From positions 99,242,932-99,306,931 of the forward strand of contig CM036168.1 in the NCBI GenBank assembly GCA_020631735.1: 64,000 nucleotides of DNA. Direction: 5' to 3'. Source of the stretch: Saccharum officinarum. Its lineage: Eukaryota; Streptophyta; Magnoliopsida; Poales; Poaceae. Position 1 is the stretch's first letter; each line of letters starts with the position of its first letter. The translations under genes were made by a program, and so were the position numbers. Of the stretch, positions 55,339 to 64,000 are shown piece after piece. The notes beneath the pieces were generated by a model. It saw only the letters and a list, made by a program, of their open reading frames with translations, did not search any database and was not told the origin of the DNA.

Positions 55339-55752
55339 CTAAGAGGATGTAAACTTGGTAACCGCCTTGGTGCCCTCGGAGACGGCGTGCTTGGCGAGCT
55401 CGCCGGGGAGGACGAGGCGCACCGAGGTCTGGATCTCCCGGGAGGTGATGGTGGGCTTCTTGTTGTAGCGGGCGAGCTTGGCGGCCTCGGCGGCGAGCTT
55501 CTCGAAGATGTCGTTGATGAAGGAGTTCATGATGGACATGGCCTTGGACGAGATACCAATGTCCGGGTGCACCTGCTTGAGCACCTTGAAGATGTAGATC
55601 TTGTACGTCTCGACGCTCTTCTTGGCCTTCTTCTTCCCCTTCTTCTCGCCGCCCTCCTTGCCCGGCACGCGCTTCTCCGCCCTGGGCTTCTTCTCGGCCT
55701 TCTCCTCCGCCGGCTTCTTCTCGGCGGGCTTCTTCTCGGCCTTGGGTGCCAT
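55339..55752 (-). CDS. H2B: histone H2B, 137 aa, intronless
   Basis: The complete H2B fold is present: a Lys/Pro/Glu-rich tail ([20 protein letters not shown]), then [53 protein letters not shown] and [20 protein letters not shown], ending FTSS. The Lys of AVTKF, six residues from the end, is the conserved monoubiquitination site. As core nucleosome component it acts in chromatin; promoter boxes suggest S-phase expression. The gene is GC-rich and lacks introns, as usual for replication-dependent plant histones. Confidence 0.97.
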   Translation of the reverse strand: MAPKAEKKPAEKKPAEEKAEKKPRAEKRVPGKEGGEKKGKKKAKKSVETYKIYIFKVLKQVHPDIGISSKAMSIMNSFINDIFEKLAAEAAKLARYNKKPTITSREIQTSVRLVLPGELAKHAVSEGTKAVTKFTSS

Positions 55753-55875
55753 CAGTAATCGATCAAATGGAGCGGCGAACGCGAGGTGGGAAGCGGCGGA
55801 TTGGGAATTTGCTGGTGGGAGGCGGCGAGTGCTCGTGGCTTTTGGCTGGTGCTCTGGCTGGACGATGCCGTGGGA

Positions 55876-55882
55876 TTATATA
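55876..55882 (-). promoter_or_regulatory. TATA box of the H2B gene
   Basis: TATATAA on the minus strand lies about 125 bp before the ATG. A CCAAT word (minus) is at about 55903-55907. Confidence 0.75.
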
Positions 55883-55922
55883 GAAAGGTGAGGCGGGACG
55901 TGATTGGTGGAAGCGGTGGCCG

Positions 55923-56027
55923 CGCGGATCGCTGAGATGGCGGTCTCTGAGGCGTTGGATGCGCGTGACGGCTGGGATTTCAGCGCGCGGGGGCGGTTTG
56001 ACGTGGGGACGCGTGATGCCGCGGATC
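55923..56027 (-). promoter_or_regulatory. two plant histone octamer boxes
   Basis: CGCGGATC, the octamer typical of plant histone promoters, occurs at 55923-55930 and 56020-56027 (+ strand). Both lie upstream of the CCAAT and TATA boxes. TTGACGTGG (about 55998-56006) is a further ACGT-core word seen near histone octamers. Confidence 0.78.
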
Positions 56028-56039
56028 CGGGTTGGTTTA

Positions 56040-56282
56040 GGCTGCGTTAAGATGCAAAATTTTTTGCAAAATGACACTGTAGCTCTTTTCATTGTTATTT
56101 GACAAATATTGTCTAATCATGGTCTAATTAGTCTTAAAAGATTTGTCTCGTCTATTTCATCTAAACTGTGTCATTAGTTTTATTTTTTATCTATATTTAA
56201 TGTTTCATGCATGTGTCCAAAGATTCGATGTGACGGAGAATCTGAAAAATTTTACAAAATTTTCTGCGAACTAAACCGGGCC
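56040..56282. mobile_element. MITE, GTTTAG-ended family, copy 2
   Basis: Contains TGACAAATATTGTCTAATCA and CTAAACTGTGTCATTAGT and ends GCGAACTAAACCGGGCC. Its left end starts within 15 bp of the distal H2B octamer. Confidence 0.78.
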
Positions 56283-56285
56283 TTA

Positions 56286-56723
56286 GCCTATCCGCACTCG
56301 TTGACCTCTATATTCATCCTCTATACGTTCTAGTCAGCAAAATTCTCTCCTCTATACTCAATTCTTCCGCACTTATTCATCCTCTATATCATCTTCTATT
56401 CATTCTATCTACTGTGGGACTCACTTGTCACTTTATCTAAATATATCCATGTGTGATCTAGTTTTGAAGGATTTATTGAGACAAATTTAATGGTGCAATC
56501 GAAATTTAATTTGGATTTTTGGTTTGTGAGTTATAGCATTTTTTCCTTTTGTTTAGCTAGTGGGGTCCGCCACTATAGAGTATAGAGTAAGCACTGTACC
56601 ACTCTAAATATAGAGTAAGAAAAATGATAGAGTATCGTTTTAGAGTACCCAATACAACAGTCTTTACTCTATATTCATACTCTAAAGCTTTATAGTATGT
56701 TTTAAGTACCTGCTGCGGTAGTC
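56286..56723 (-). mobile_element. Tourist-like MITE, copy 1 (inverted)
   Basis: This 438-bp element is flanked by TTA on both sides (56283-56285, 56724-56726). Ends are GCCTATCCGCACTC and, inverted, GACTACCGCAGCAGG. The body is the reverse complement of the two copies at 62855-63719 (for example AAACTAGATCACACATGGA). The 3-bp TAA/TTA duplication indicates the PIF/Harbinger group. Confidence 0.85.
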
Positions 56724-56726
56724 TTA

Positions 56727-58369
56727 GGCGGTAAGCGGGAGTGTGGGACCCGAAAATGTGAGCGGGAAACCGCGAAGCATCGTGTGCCTTTGGGCGCTTT
56801 GGCTCGGAATTTTTGAAGGTTACCGTGCAGGACGATTTCGCACGGCTTACACATGGTAACAATCGCGTCGAAAAATTCTCAAAAAAATCACGTCGAAAAT
56901 GCCCACCTTCCGGCTTAAAAAATGATCGCATCCCGAGCAGCTTGACCGGATCCAGTTGTAGAATTGGATCGTGTCCTATTAGATTTTGTAAAATAGGCAT
57001 TTATATATAGTTTTTATATGTTACAAAATGAAAACATTTAATACTGCTTCTAAAAAATTAATTGAGTTCTTGAATCCTAACAACATAACTAGATTTTGGT
57101 GCTTTGCTAGAGCACGTGGACATGGGGAAGACCTATGAGCTATCTGCAGAGTTATGCGAGTCGAAACTGGGTCCTTAGGAGGGGCTCAACGAAGACCATT
57201 GGGAAGTCCTAAGCTTTCTGACATCATCGAGTGGGAGTTTGCCTTTTCTAACTATTTACATTTCGTATTTATGTTCTTGCATGCCTTTATGTTGTGCTCT
57301 TTACCTTCGTACCCTAGGTTGCTACGTTAGTTGATAGAACTGGAACTTAGAGTGAAACTTTTTAACGTTAGAGATAGTAACACTTATAATAAAAAGCTGG
57401 TGCACATTTAGATATAACTTATGTAGTTTCTTTATAAGTGGTTTTAGCCTTAATTTTTTGAAGTGATCTAATTTACCCCCTCTTATATGTCATCGTTTTA
57501 GTCGTAGTTCTTTAGTGTTGAGTCCTATGAGAAATAGGACTCCTACTTGTATGTGTGAGGATCTTGGAGTGCAATATACAATCAAAGGGGGATGAGGACA
57601 TAGTCATCAACCAACCCTACAGAGGGCTTGTAAGGAGCAATTAAGAGCGTTCATGAAAACTAGGCTAGACATTTATATTGCACTAGATTTTTATGTACGA
57701 TAAGACTTAAAGGGCCATAGAGGATCAAGCAGGGCTGTGAGAGAACGACAATCACTTGCACTCTTTTGGAGCTATGTTTATATAATTTGCAGCCATTTTT
57801 TTCCAAAATCCTATTTACTTGTTGTGGTTGCTTCAACATTGTGCTCTAGGATTTTCTACCGGATTTGTCCACGTCGTTCTTATACGGTGCAACATTGTGT
57901 CATACTCTCAATATGATAGGAAATGTCTGAGCATTGCTATGTATAATTAGAGATACCGGATTTTAGCAGTAAGCCATCGCTATGTACAAAGCTTATTACA
58001 CATAGTTTGTCACGTGAGTACTTGTTTACAAAACATAAGAATTTATTAAGTTTGCTAATTTCTATCCTTGTTATTGTTTCCTCATTGTGAGCTACAGAGT
58101 AGATCATAGCCCATGCCATATGTGTGGGCCATCACTGGGGACAAAACTTCACAATCAAAACGTATATCACACAGGTACATAAATCCTAGAAAGAAGAACA
58201 CCCATCCACTGAGTGCACCTGTTAGGTATCCTTTTCTTACAGAAGTTGGATGCCAACTTACAGAAAGTCACAAACAAAAATATAGATCAAGATATATAGA
58301 AATCAATTATAAAAGCGACTTAAATGGTTCAATGAGGTGGCAGTGACGGCGGCAATGACGTTACTAACT
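56727..58369. other. spacer without recognised features
   Basis: AT-rich sequence with short open frames only. I see no family similarity, terminal repeats or RNA genes. Confidence 0.4.
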
Positions 58370-58678
58370 TGGAGAAGTTGAGCTGATGACATTGACGAGG
58401 GATGTTGAGGGACATCGAGGAATGCCGAGAGACATTGGAGGACATTGATAGGGTCGAGATTAGACGTGACATTGATAGACATTACACGACGTCGAAGGAC
58501 GCCAAGTTAGGATGAGTGACTTTAAGGGACGATCCAACCATGAGAGGTGTTAAGTGACGTAGAGTAACGTAGAAGAACGGCGAGGGACACTAAGTAAAAC
58601 TGAGACATGTCGTGAAACATTGAGGAAACACGAGTGACACAAGAGACATCAGTGAACAACAAGATTGATTTTGTAATT
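58370..58678. repeat. degenerate GACAT-rich minisatellite-like tract
   Basis: Words such as GACATTGA, GGGACATCGAGG, GAGACATTGGAGG and GTGACATTGATAG recur at irregular steps of about 12-16 bp for 300 bp. The repeat is too diverged to fix a unit. Confidence 0.5.
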
Positions 58679-58692
58679 TTAGTTGGATCTAA

Positions 58693-58825
58693 TTGAGTCG
58701 TCAGGTCGTGGGTTCAAAGCGGCCTCTTCGCAGATTTTGCGAAGGGAAGGCTTGCCTCGATTTTTTTCCTCCTCATACCCTACTCACGTGGGAGCCTCCG
58801 GCACTGGGTCTGCCCCTGCCCTTTC
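58693..58825 (+). mobile_element. Au-like SINE, 5'-truncated, 133 bp
   Basis: A perfect 14-bp target duplication, TTAGTTGGATCTAA, lies at 58679-58692 and 58826-58839. The body contains a pol III B-box-like GGTCGTGGGTTCAAAG, then the SINE core (GGCTTGCCTCG, CTCACGTGGGAGCC, GGCACTGGGTCTGCC) and ends in CCCTTTC instead of poly(A), as Au-type SINEs do. No A box is seen, so the 5' end is missing. Confidence 0.82.
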
Positions 58826-58839
58826 TTAGTTGGATCTAA

Positions 58840-59608
58840 CGAGAACCTAGAAAGATCTCTAATCAACATGGACTCGACGAATCCTTTTACACTCTCCCAA
58901 GATAGCGCAGATTGTGGAAGGTAACCCATCTGAACTGGTTAATGTGATCATATACTGATTATTTAGATCTATATCCATCTATATACTAAATATTAAAGCG
59001 CTAAAATTGCTTTTTTTTGTCCACCTCCATCTAGCTACCTAGACAGTGGAAAGTCCTTCTGTTTCTTCTCTTTTGCTTTTCATTCAAAATGGTACTCGTG
59101 TCCTCCGTGTCTAGTAGGTAACCCAAACTTATGATTCGTGATCATATGAGTTAGAACAACTCATATCTAACAATAATATCTCATATCTAACGATATTAAT
59201 CACCCTTTTCTGCAGCATTAATTCAGCAGTACTTTTCAGCGAACAAACAGTGTTTTCCTCTCACAACAAATCAGTATAAACATCAGCATAAGTCAAATTT
59301 CAGCGAAACGAATATAGGTGTTCGAATCCTGTTTGTATCGTATTTCGTTGGCACACACAAGCATTTACTTAAGGAGCTGTTTGGCTGATGATTTCTACGG
59401 CTAATAAGCTGACTGATACTGATTTGTTATAAGAAAAAATATTGTACCATACTTTCTTTGTCCCTTTATTTTTGTCGTTGTAGCTTCTGGGTGGACTAGG
59501 CAGAGTTGTCCACGCATGGCAGACGCGGGGAATCTAAACATTCAAATGCTACTCCTCAACAACAGTCAAGGCGGGCCGGAGGGAGTAGCTGGTAAGCCGA
59601 TCCGATAA
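58840..59608. other. spacer with decayed MITE sequences
   Basis: No gene is seen. A copy of the 15556 repeat is at 59210-59325, and a shorter related stretch (GCTGTTTGGCTGATG) at 59370-59455. Confidence 0.45.
59210..59325. mobile_element. MITE-like repeat, inverted relative to 15,556-15,655
   Basis: Its reverse complement shares TTTCGCTGAAATTTG, GCTGATG, GAGAGGAAAACAC and AAAAGTACTGCTGAA with the copy at 15556. Confidence 0.55.
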
Positions 59609-59851
59609 GGGCCTGTTTAGTTTCTAAAATTTTATAAAATTTTTCAAGATTCACGTCACATCGAATCTTTGGACGCATGTATGAAACATTAAATATAGAT
59701 AAAAAAATAAAACTAATTACACAGTTTAGAGAAAAATTCACGAGACAAATCTTTTAAGCCTAATTAGACTATGATTAGATACTAATTACCAAATAACAAC
59801 GAAAGTGTTACCATACTATTTTCAAAAAAATTTCGCGAACTTAAGGAGGCT
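59609..59851. mobile_element. MITE, GTTTAG-ended family, copy 3
   Basis: Begins GGGCCTGTTTAGTTTC and ends GCGAACTTAAGGAGGC. The inner words (ACTAATTACACAGTTTAG, TCACATCGAATCTTTGGAC) are the reverse complement of those in the copy at 56040. Confidence 0.82.
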
Positions 59852-60179
59852 AAGTTGAAGTGAAATAAAACTTGACTGAAAACGAGCGCCGACGGGGTCA
59901 ACGGCTGTACCCCACCCGACAGACACCGGGCTGCCCACGAGCACCCCACCAGACAGCAGGCACCAAGGCCACGTTGTGAAAAAATTTCAAACCGATGAAT
60001 AGTATCACTTTCGTCTTATTTAGCAAATATTGTCCAATCATGGACCAACTAGGCTCAAAAGATTCATTTCGTGATTTTCAACTAAACTGTGTAATTAGTT
60101 ATTTTTTACCTACATTTACTACTTCTATGCATGAGTCGATGTGATGGAGAGAGTGAAAAAAATTCAGAGTGCGTCTAAA

Positions 60180-61119
60180 GGAAAAAGTATAATTGACCCC
60201 CAACTATTGGGTGGTCTAGTTTACCCCCTCAACTATAAAACGGTCTAATTTACCCCCTGAACTTTGCAAAACCGGCCAAATCACCCCCTCGAGCGGTTTT
60301 GGACGGTGGGTTTGCTACAGTAACAACGGTTTGCTACAGTAACTGTGGTTTTGTCCTTTTCTTTTTTATTTATTTCGTCTGAATCTTTGAAAAATCATAG
60401 TAAATCACAAAAAAATCATAAAATGGAAAATCCAATTTTGTTGGACTCCACATGAGTATATCTACACAGTAAATATATAATATAGTATGCTTTTATACAA
60501 AGTTTTTGTTGTATGAATTATTCAAATTAATTACAGAAAAAATAGATCAAAATTTACAGCAAAAACTTTGTACTAAAGCATACTATATTATATGTTCACT
60601 GTGTAGATCTACTCATGTGGAGTCCAACAAAATTGAATTTTTCATTTTGTGATTTTTTGTGATTTACTATGATTTTTCGAAGATTCAGACGAAATAAATA
60701 AATAAAAGACAAAACCACTGTTACTGTAGCAAAACCGCTGTTACTGTAGTATAACTACCGTCTAAACCCGCTCGAGGTAATGATTTGGCCGGTTTTACCA
60801 AGTTCAGGGGTAAATTAGATACTCCCTCCGTCCATAAAAACATGCAATTCTCGCTTTTCGAGAAGTCAAACAGTTTGAACTTTGACTAAATTTATATAAA
60901 AAAATACTAATATTTATAATACAAAATAAGTATCATTAGATTAGTTATAGAATATATTTTTTTAATAAATATATTTGGAGACATAAATGTTAATACTATT
61001 TACTATAAACTTGGTCAAACTTGAGTCAGTTTGACTGGCACGCTTCCCATAATTGCTTGTTTTGTTGGACGGAGGGAGTAGTTGAGAGGGTAGACCACAG
61101 CAATAGTTAGACTTTTTCC
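60180..61119. mobile_element. Mutator-like foldback MITE with long inverted arms
   Basis: The ends GGAAAAAGT and ACTTTTTCC are exact inverted repeats. The two arms pair over several hundred bases (CTAATTTACCCC, AACCGGCCAAAT, TGGACTCCACATGAG, AAGCATACTATATTATA and their complements). The flanking TGCGTCTAAA (60170-60179) and TGCATCTAAA (61120-61129) form a 10-bp duplication with one change. Long inverted arms with a 9-10-bp duplication point to a MULE-derived element. The transcript could form a long hairpin. Confidence 0.85.
60820..61080. mobile_element. Stowaway MITE inside the foldback element
   Basis: Begins TACTCCCTCCGTCC and ends GGACGGAGGGAGTA, the classical Stowaway ends with TA target duplication. 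The inner arms (AACTTTGACTAA, CTTGGTCAAACTTGAG) fit the Tc1/mariner MITE consensus. It interrupts the right arm of the foldback MITE. Confidence 0.92.
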
Positions 61120-61136
61120 TGCATCTAAACAAGGCC

Positions 61137-62641
61137 AACTTCGCTTGGTTCGCTTCGCTCCCCGGCGCAGATGGCGGCTCCTTCACCCCAAACGGCGACA
61201 GGCAACCGTGATGGACGAGATGTTCAAGCGCACCGGCGGCCCGGTGCTCAACCGGTGAAGGGTGAGCCATGTACCCAAGCAGCACGCCTTAGGCGTTCTT
61301 CTCTTCGCCGGCTTTGCAGGTCAACCGGTACGATCCTTTCAGACTTCGTCTTTCTTTTCTCCCCAATCTCGTCCTATCATCCCTGCAGCTTACACCGACG
61401 TCTACACCAATCAATGGATCTCATCTGCAATGATCTGTTCTGTTTCGCCGTGATCCGATCTTCCCTGGCTTGTTGAATCCATTGACCCATCACAGGATCC
61501 CCTTCCGCAGATCGGGCTTATAGACGCAGACTGCAGATACGCTAGTGTCAGATTAGGAGGCATCGTTAGATCCTGTAGTGGCCGTGGTTGCTTGAATAGT
61601 TGTCTCTTCGCTATTGGGATTTGTGGCCCTTTTTTTAAAAAAAAAAATGGGACTTGGACGTCAGTATTTTGCGAATGCTAATTGGACGTCACATTTAGTC
61701 GCACGGTCCCGGACGCCCTTCACTTTGTTTTCACCAGGAAACCTGGCACCTCTCATTTGCAGTCCATATCTGACATTCTGGCATATTAGATCTCTCTTCT
61801 ACTACTAGGTGATTCGGGATGCCGAGTTTGCCTGTTTGTGCCTGCCTTTGTTGGTTGACATGCTCACTCTCATCGGAGGAAGAGGAACAAAGCTGTAACT
61901 CATATTGGTATGGCTGCTTCTAGCATTCACTGGATGTTGCAGTAAGATTCTGGGTGTTATCTTGTTCATACTTTTGTTTAGATTCTGGGTCTTATCTCCA
62001 GTGCATCTTATTGTCGCATCCACTCGTTTATTATAATCATTTAATCAAACATATTCCCACCCTGAATGCAGAAGACACTCATATTGTTAAGTGTGCTTTC
62101 TTGGAACAATCCGTCTCCACTTATATATGCTGCATATTTAGGGTGATTTTATTGTGTACTTCCTCTTTTTTTCCCCCTTTAAATTGTAGTTCATTTTAGT
62201 TTTGTACTAAGTCAAAGTTCTTAAACTTTAAACTTTATAGAAAAAATATAAACATATATAATAGCAAATAATGCACTATCAAAACATATTTGAAGTTGCA
62301 GATGTTTGTGTATTTTATTATAAACATATTTGAAGTTAGAGAAGTTTGACTCATAAGAAAACTAAAAATAGAGGCGAGGTAGTATTATTTATGTTCTCTA
62401 CTATAGTCACATACCAGAATTTCAACATGTTGGCCAACTGGGAATTCATATCTGCCATCTGTGCTTTATTTCCTGTGAGATAACTAATGGCCACCATATT
62501 TGCAGTATATGCATATCAAAACATTTCGTTTCAGATTTTGAATGAAACTAATCCTTAGCCATGTTTATTGGCTAGCATGTGAATTGCTGAATTCTGGTAA
62601 CTTTGCATTTCAGATTTTGTAAATGTGTGGAAGACAAGCAT
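61137..62641 (+). other. spacer with a possible exon fragment
   Basis: At 61171-61340 a GC-rich stretch reads in short pieces as protein (MDEMFKRTGGPVLN, then in another frame HALGVLLFAGFAG), with stops and a frame change between. I do not recognise it. It could be a gene fragment or a first exon with an intron. The rest is AT-rich with nothing recognised except the possible micro-insertion at 61654-61691. Confidence 0.3.
61654..61691 (-). repeat. possible micro-insertion bracketed by 10-bp direct repeats
   Basis: TTGGACGTCA at 61654-61663 and 61682-61691 flanks 18 bp which on the minus strand read TTAGCATTCGCAAAATAC. The oligo(A) part is short, but the TTCGCAAAA core matches other micro-insertions. 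Confidence 0.55.
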
Positions 62642-62714
62642 GGTCATATAGCGAAGCGGATATCGCGTTAGATTCCGAATCTAAAGGTCGTGGGTTCAAA
62701 TCCCACTATGATCA
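62642..62714 (+). tRNA. tRNA-Arg (anticodon CCG)
   Basis: The sequence folds as a cloverleaf: acceptor GGTCATA/TATGATC with A as discriminator, D stem GCGA/TCGC, anticodon stem TTAGA/TCTAA with loop TTCCGAA, variable AGGTC, and T arm GTGGG/CCCAC with loop TTCAAAT. The anticodon CCG reads the arginine codon CGG. Internal promoters are present: A box TAGCGAAGCGG and B box GGTTCAAATCC, one base off the usual GGTTCGANTCC. A T-rich run starts about 22 bases downstream. No intron is present. Confidence 0.9.
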
Positions 62715-62854
62715 AATATTCTTGCTGTTTCTGTTTTTTTTCCCATCCGAAAGTGACATTTTGGCATCAACTGCCACAAGGTGTCCACTCTTGCACTCTT
62801 CCTTGTGAAAAACAGTGGTCCCATTAGGTCTGCTGCCTTCCGTGAGAGTTGTAA

Positions 62855-63281
62855 GACTGTCCGCAGTGGCGTACTCTAAACGATACTCTAAAGTTTTAGA
62901 GTATGAATATAGAGTAAAAACTGCTGCACTGGGTACTCTAAAACGATACTCTATCTTTCTCTCACTCTATATTTAGAGTATACTGTGCTTACTCTATATT
63001 CTGAGTGGCGGACCCCGCTAGCTAAACAAAGGAAAAAATGCTATAACTCACAAACCAAAAATCCAAATTAAATTTCAATTGCACCATTAAATTCGTCTCA
63101 ATAAATCCTTCAAAACTAGATCACACATGGATATATTTAGATAAAGTGACAAGTGGGTCCCATAGTGGATAGAGTGGATAGAGGATGATATAGAGGATGA
63201 ATGGGTGCAATTGAGTATAGAGGATAGAACTGACTAGGACGTATAGAGGATGAATATAGAGGTCCATGAGTGCGGATAGCC
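62855..63281 (+). mobile_element. Tourist-like MITE, copy 2
   Basis: Flanked by TAA at 62852-62854 and 63282-63284. The ends GACTGTCCGCAGTGG and, inverted, GGCTATCCGCACTC match copy 1. The body repeatedly contains the word ACTCTA and its reverse complement TAGAGT. Confidence 0.87.
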
Positions 63282-63284
63282 TAA

Positions 63285-63719
63285 GACCCACAGTGGGGAC
63301 TCTAAAACGATACTCTAAAGCTTTAGAGTATAAATATAGAGTAAAAACTGCTGCACTGGGTACTTAAAACGATACTCTATTATTTCTCACTCTATATTTA
63401 GAGTGATACTGTGCTTACTCTATACTCTAGAGTGGTAGGCCCCACTAGCTAAACAAAGGAAAAAAGTGCTAAAACTCACAAATCAAAAATTCAAATTAAA
63501 TTTTGATTTCACCATTAAATTCGTCTCAATAAATCCTTCAAAACTAGATCACACATGAATATATTTAGATAAAGTGACAAGTGGGTCCCACAGTGGATAT
63601 AGTGGATAGAGGATGATATAGAGGATGGATGGGTGCGGGAAAATTGAGTATAGAGGAGAGAATCTTGTTGACTATGACGTATAGAGGATGAATATAGAGG
63701 TCCATGAGTGCGGGTAGTC
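63285..63719 (+). mobile_element. Tourist-like MITE, copy 3, adjacent to copy 2
   Basis: Starts GACCCACAGTGGGG directly after the shared TAA and ends GTGCGGGTAGTC before TAA at 63720-63722. It is the same family, in the same orientation as copy 2, and clearly diverged from it. Confidence 0.86.
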
Positions 63720-63722
63720 TAA

Positions 63723-64000
63723 CAGAGTGCAGAACTGTTGCAGTGCTGACGTTTTATGGGCCTGCAGTTGTATGTAGGCTTGCATGATATTAGTTCATAG
63801 TTTATATTCCTTTTGACTATTGTAACATCCTATCTGCTTGTAACCGGTGCTTAATGGTGTTATTTTTATGGATTATGGAAGATGTAACCATTCAATCATT
63901 GAAAAGCTACGTACGTTGACAGTGGTCTATGTTTCGTTTCATCAAATGATGATACTCGGCACAACAGTGTGATTCCATTTTGTTCTTGTGATTGGATAGA
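63723..64000. other. right flank without recognised features
   Basis: About 280 bp of AT-rich sequence. No open frame, repeat or RNA gene is recognised. Confidence 0.5.

Larger units (their letters stand above)
59966..61136. mobile_element. MITE, GTTTAG-ended family, copy 4, split by nested MITEs
   Basis: Starts AAGGCCACGTTGTG and ends TCTAAACAAGGCC. The body (ATTGTCCAATCATGGACC, CTAAACTGTGTAATTAGT) is interrupted at 60180 by a foldback element and resumes for only its last bases after 61119. Confidence 0.8.

Noticed and set aside
55387..55758. 123-codon + strand ORF rich in Leu and Gly
   Set aside because: It is the exact antisense of the histone H2B gene.
58693..58825. tRNA gene suggested by the GGTCGTGGGTTCAAAG word
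   Set aside because: Only a B-box-like word is present, with no cloverleaf. The 14-bp duplication and the SINE core explain it better.

Overview
The window looks like nuclear DNA of a grass, most likely from the Andropogoneae (sorghum/maize/sugarcane group). The evidence is GC-rich first exons, Tekay-, Tat- and copia-type LTR retrotransposons, Stowaway- and Tourist-like MITEs, an L1-type LINE, an Au-like SINE, and plant-specific genes (SOSEKI, ZAT-type zinc finger, PPR-E, ALP1-like). The species assignment is inference; no marker in the window fixes it.

Layout. Positions 1-15,406 are a three-deep nest of LTR retrotransposons, all on the minus strand. A Tork-like Ty1/copia element (11,782-15,406, right part only) was entered by a Tat-clade Ty3/gypsy element (9,218-11,781, right part only). 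That element was in turn entered by a Tekay-like chromovirus (1-9,217) with an uninterrupted 1,529-codon gag-pol frame and 3.8-kb LTRs. From 16,390 to 23,552 lies an ALP1-like gene, a domesticated PIF/Harbinger nuclease, in two exons. Its 6-kb intron holds a very young, gag-less copia element (18,511-22,258; identical LTRs, 5-bp TSD). An essentially full-length but frame-broken L1-type LINE follows (24,459-30,227; 17-bp TSD).

The right half is gene-bearing: a 370-aa uncharacterised membrane-type protein (35,527-36,948), an intronless two-finger C2H2 repressor (40,718-41,284), a SOSEKI polarity protein (43,873-46,120, minus), organellar ribosomal protein bL17 (48,803-51,950), an E-class PPR protein (53,174-54,550), an intronless histone H2B (55,339-55,752, minus) with two octamer boxes, and tRNA-Arg(CCG) (62,642-62,714). 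These genes do not form a pathway; they are ordinary single-unit nuclear genes separated by MITE-rich spacers. The last 8 kb contain a MITE nest three levels deep and a tandem pair of Tourist-like MITEs.

The most unusual signal is a set of micro-insertions of 12-22 bp, most ending in oligo(A) on one strand, each bracketed by 10-17-bp direct repeats like target-site duplications (at about 38.6, 41.6, 43.0, 43.1, 48.7, 52.05, 52.7 and 61.7 kb). Several share a TTCGCAA core. They resemble target-primed retroposition products truncated almost to nothing. All exon structures were read by eye from splice consensus and reading phase, without transcripts.
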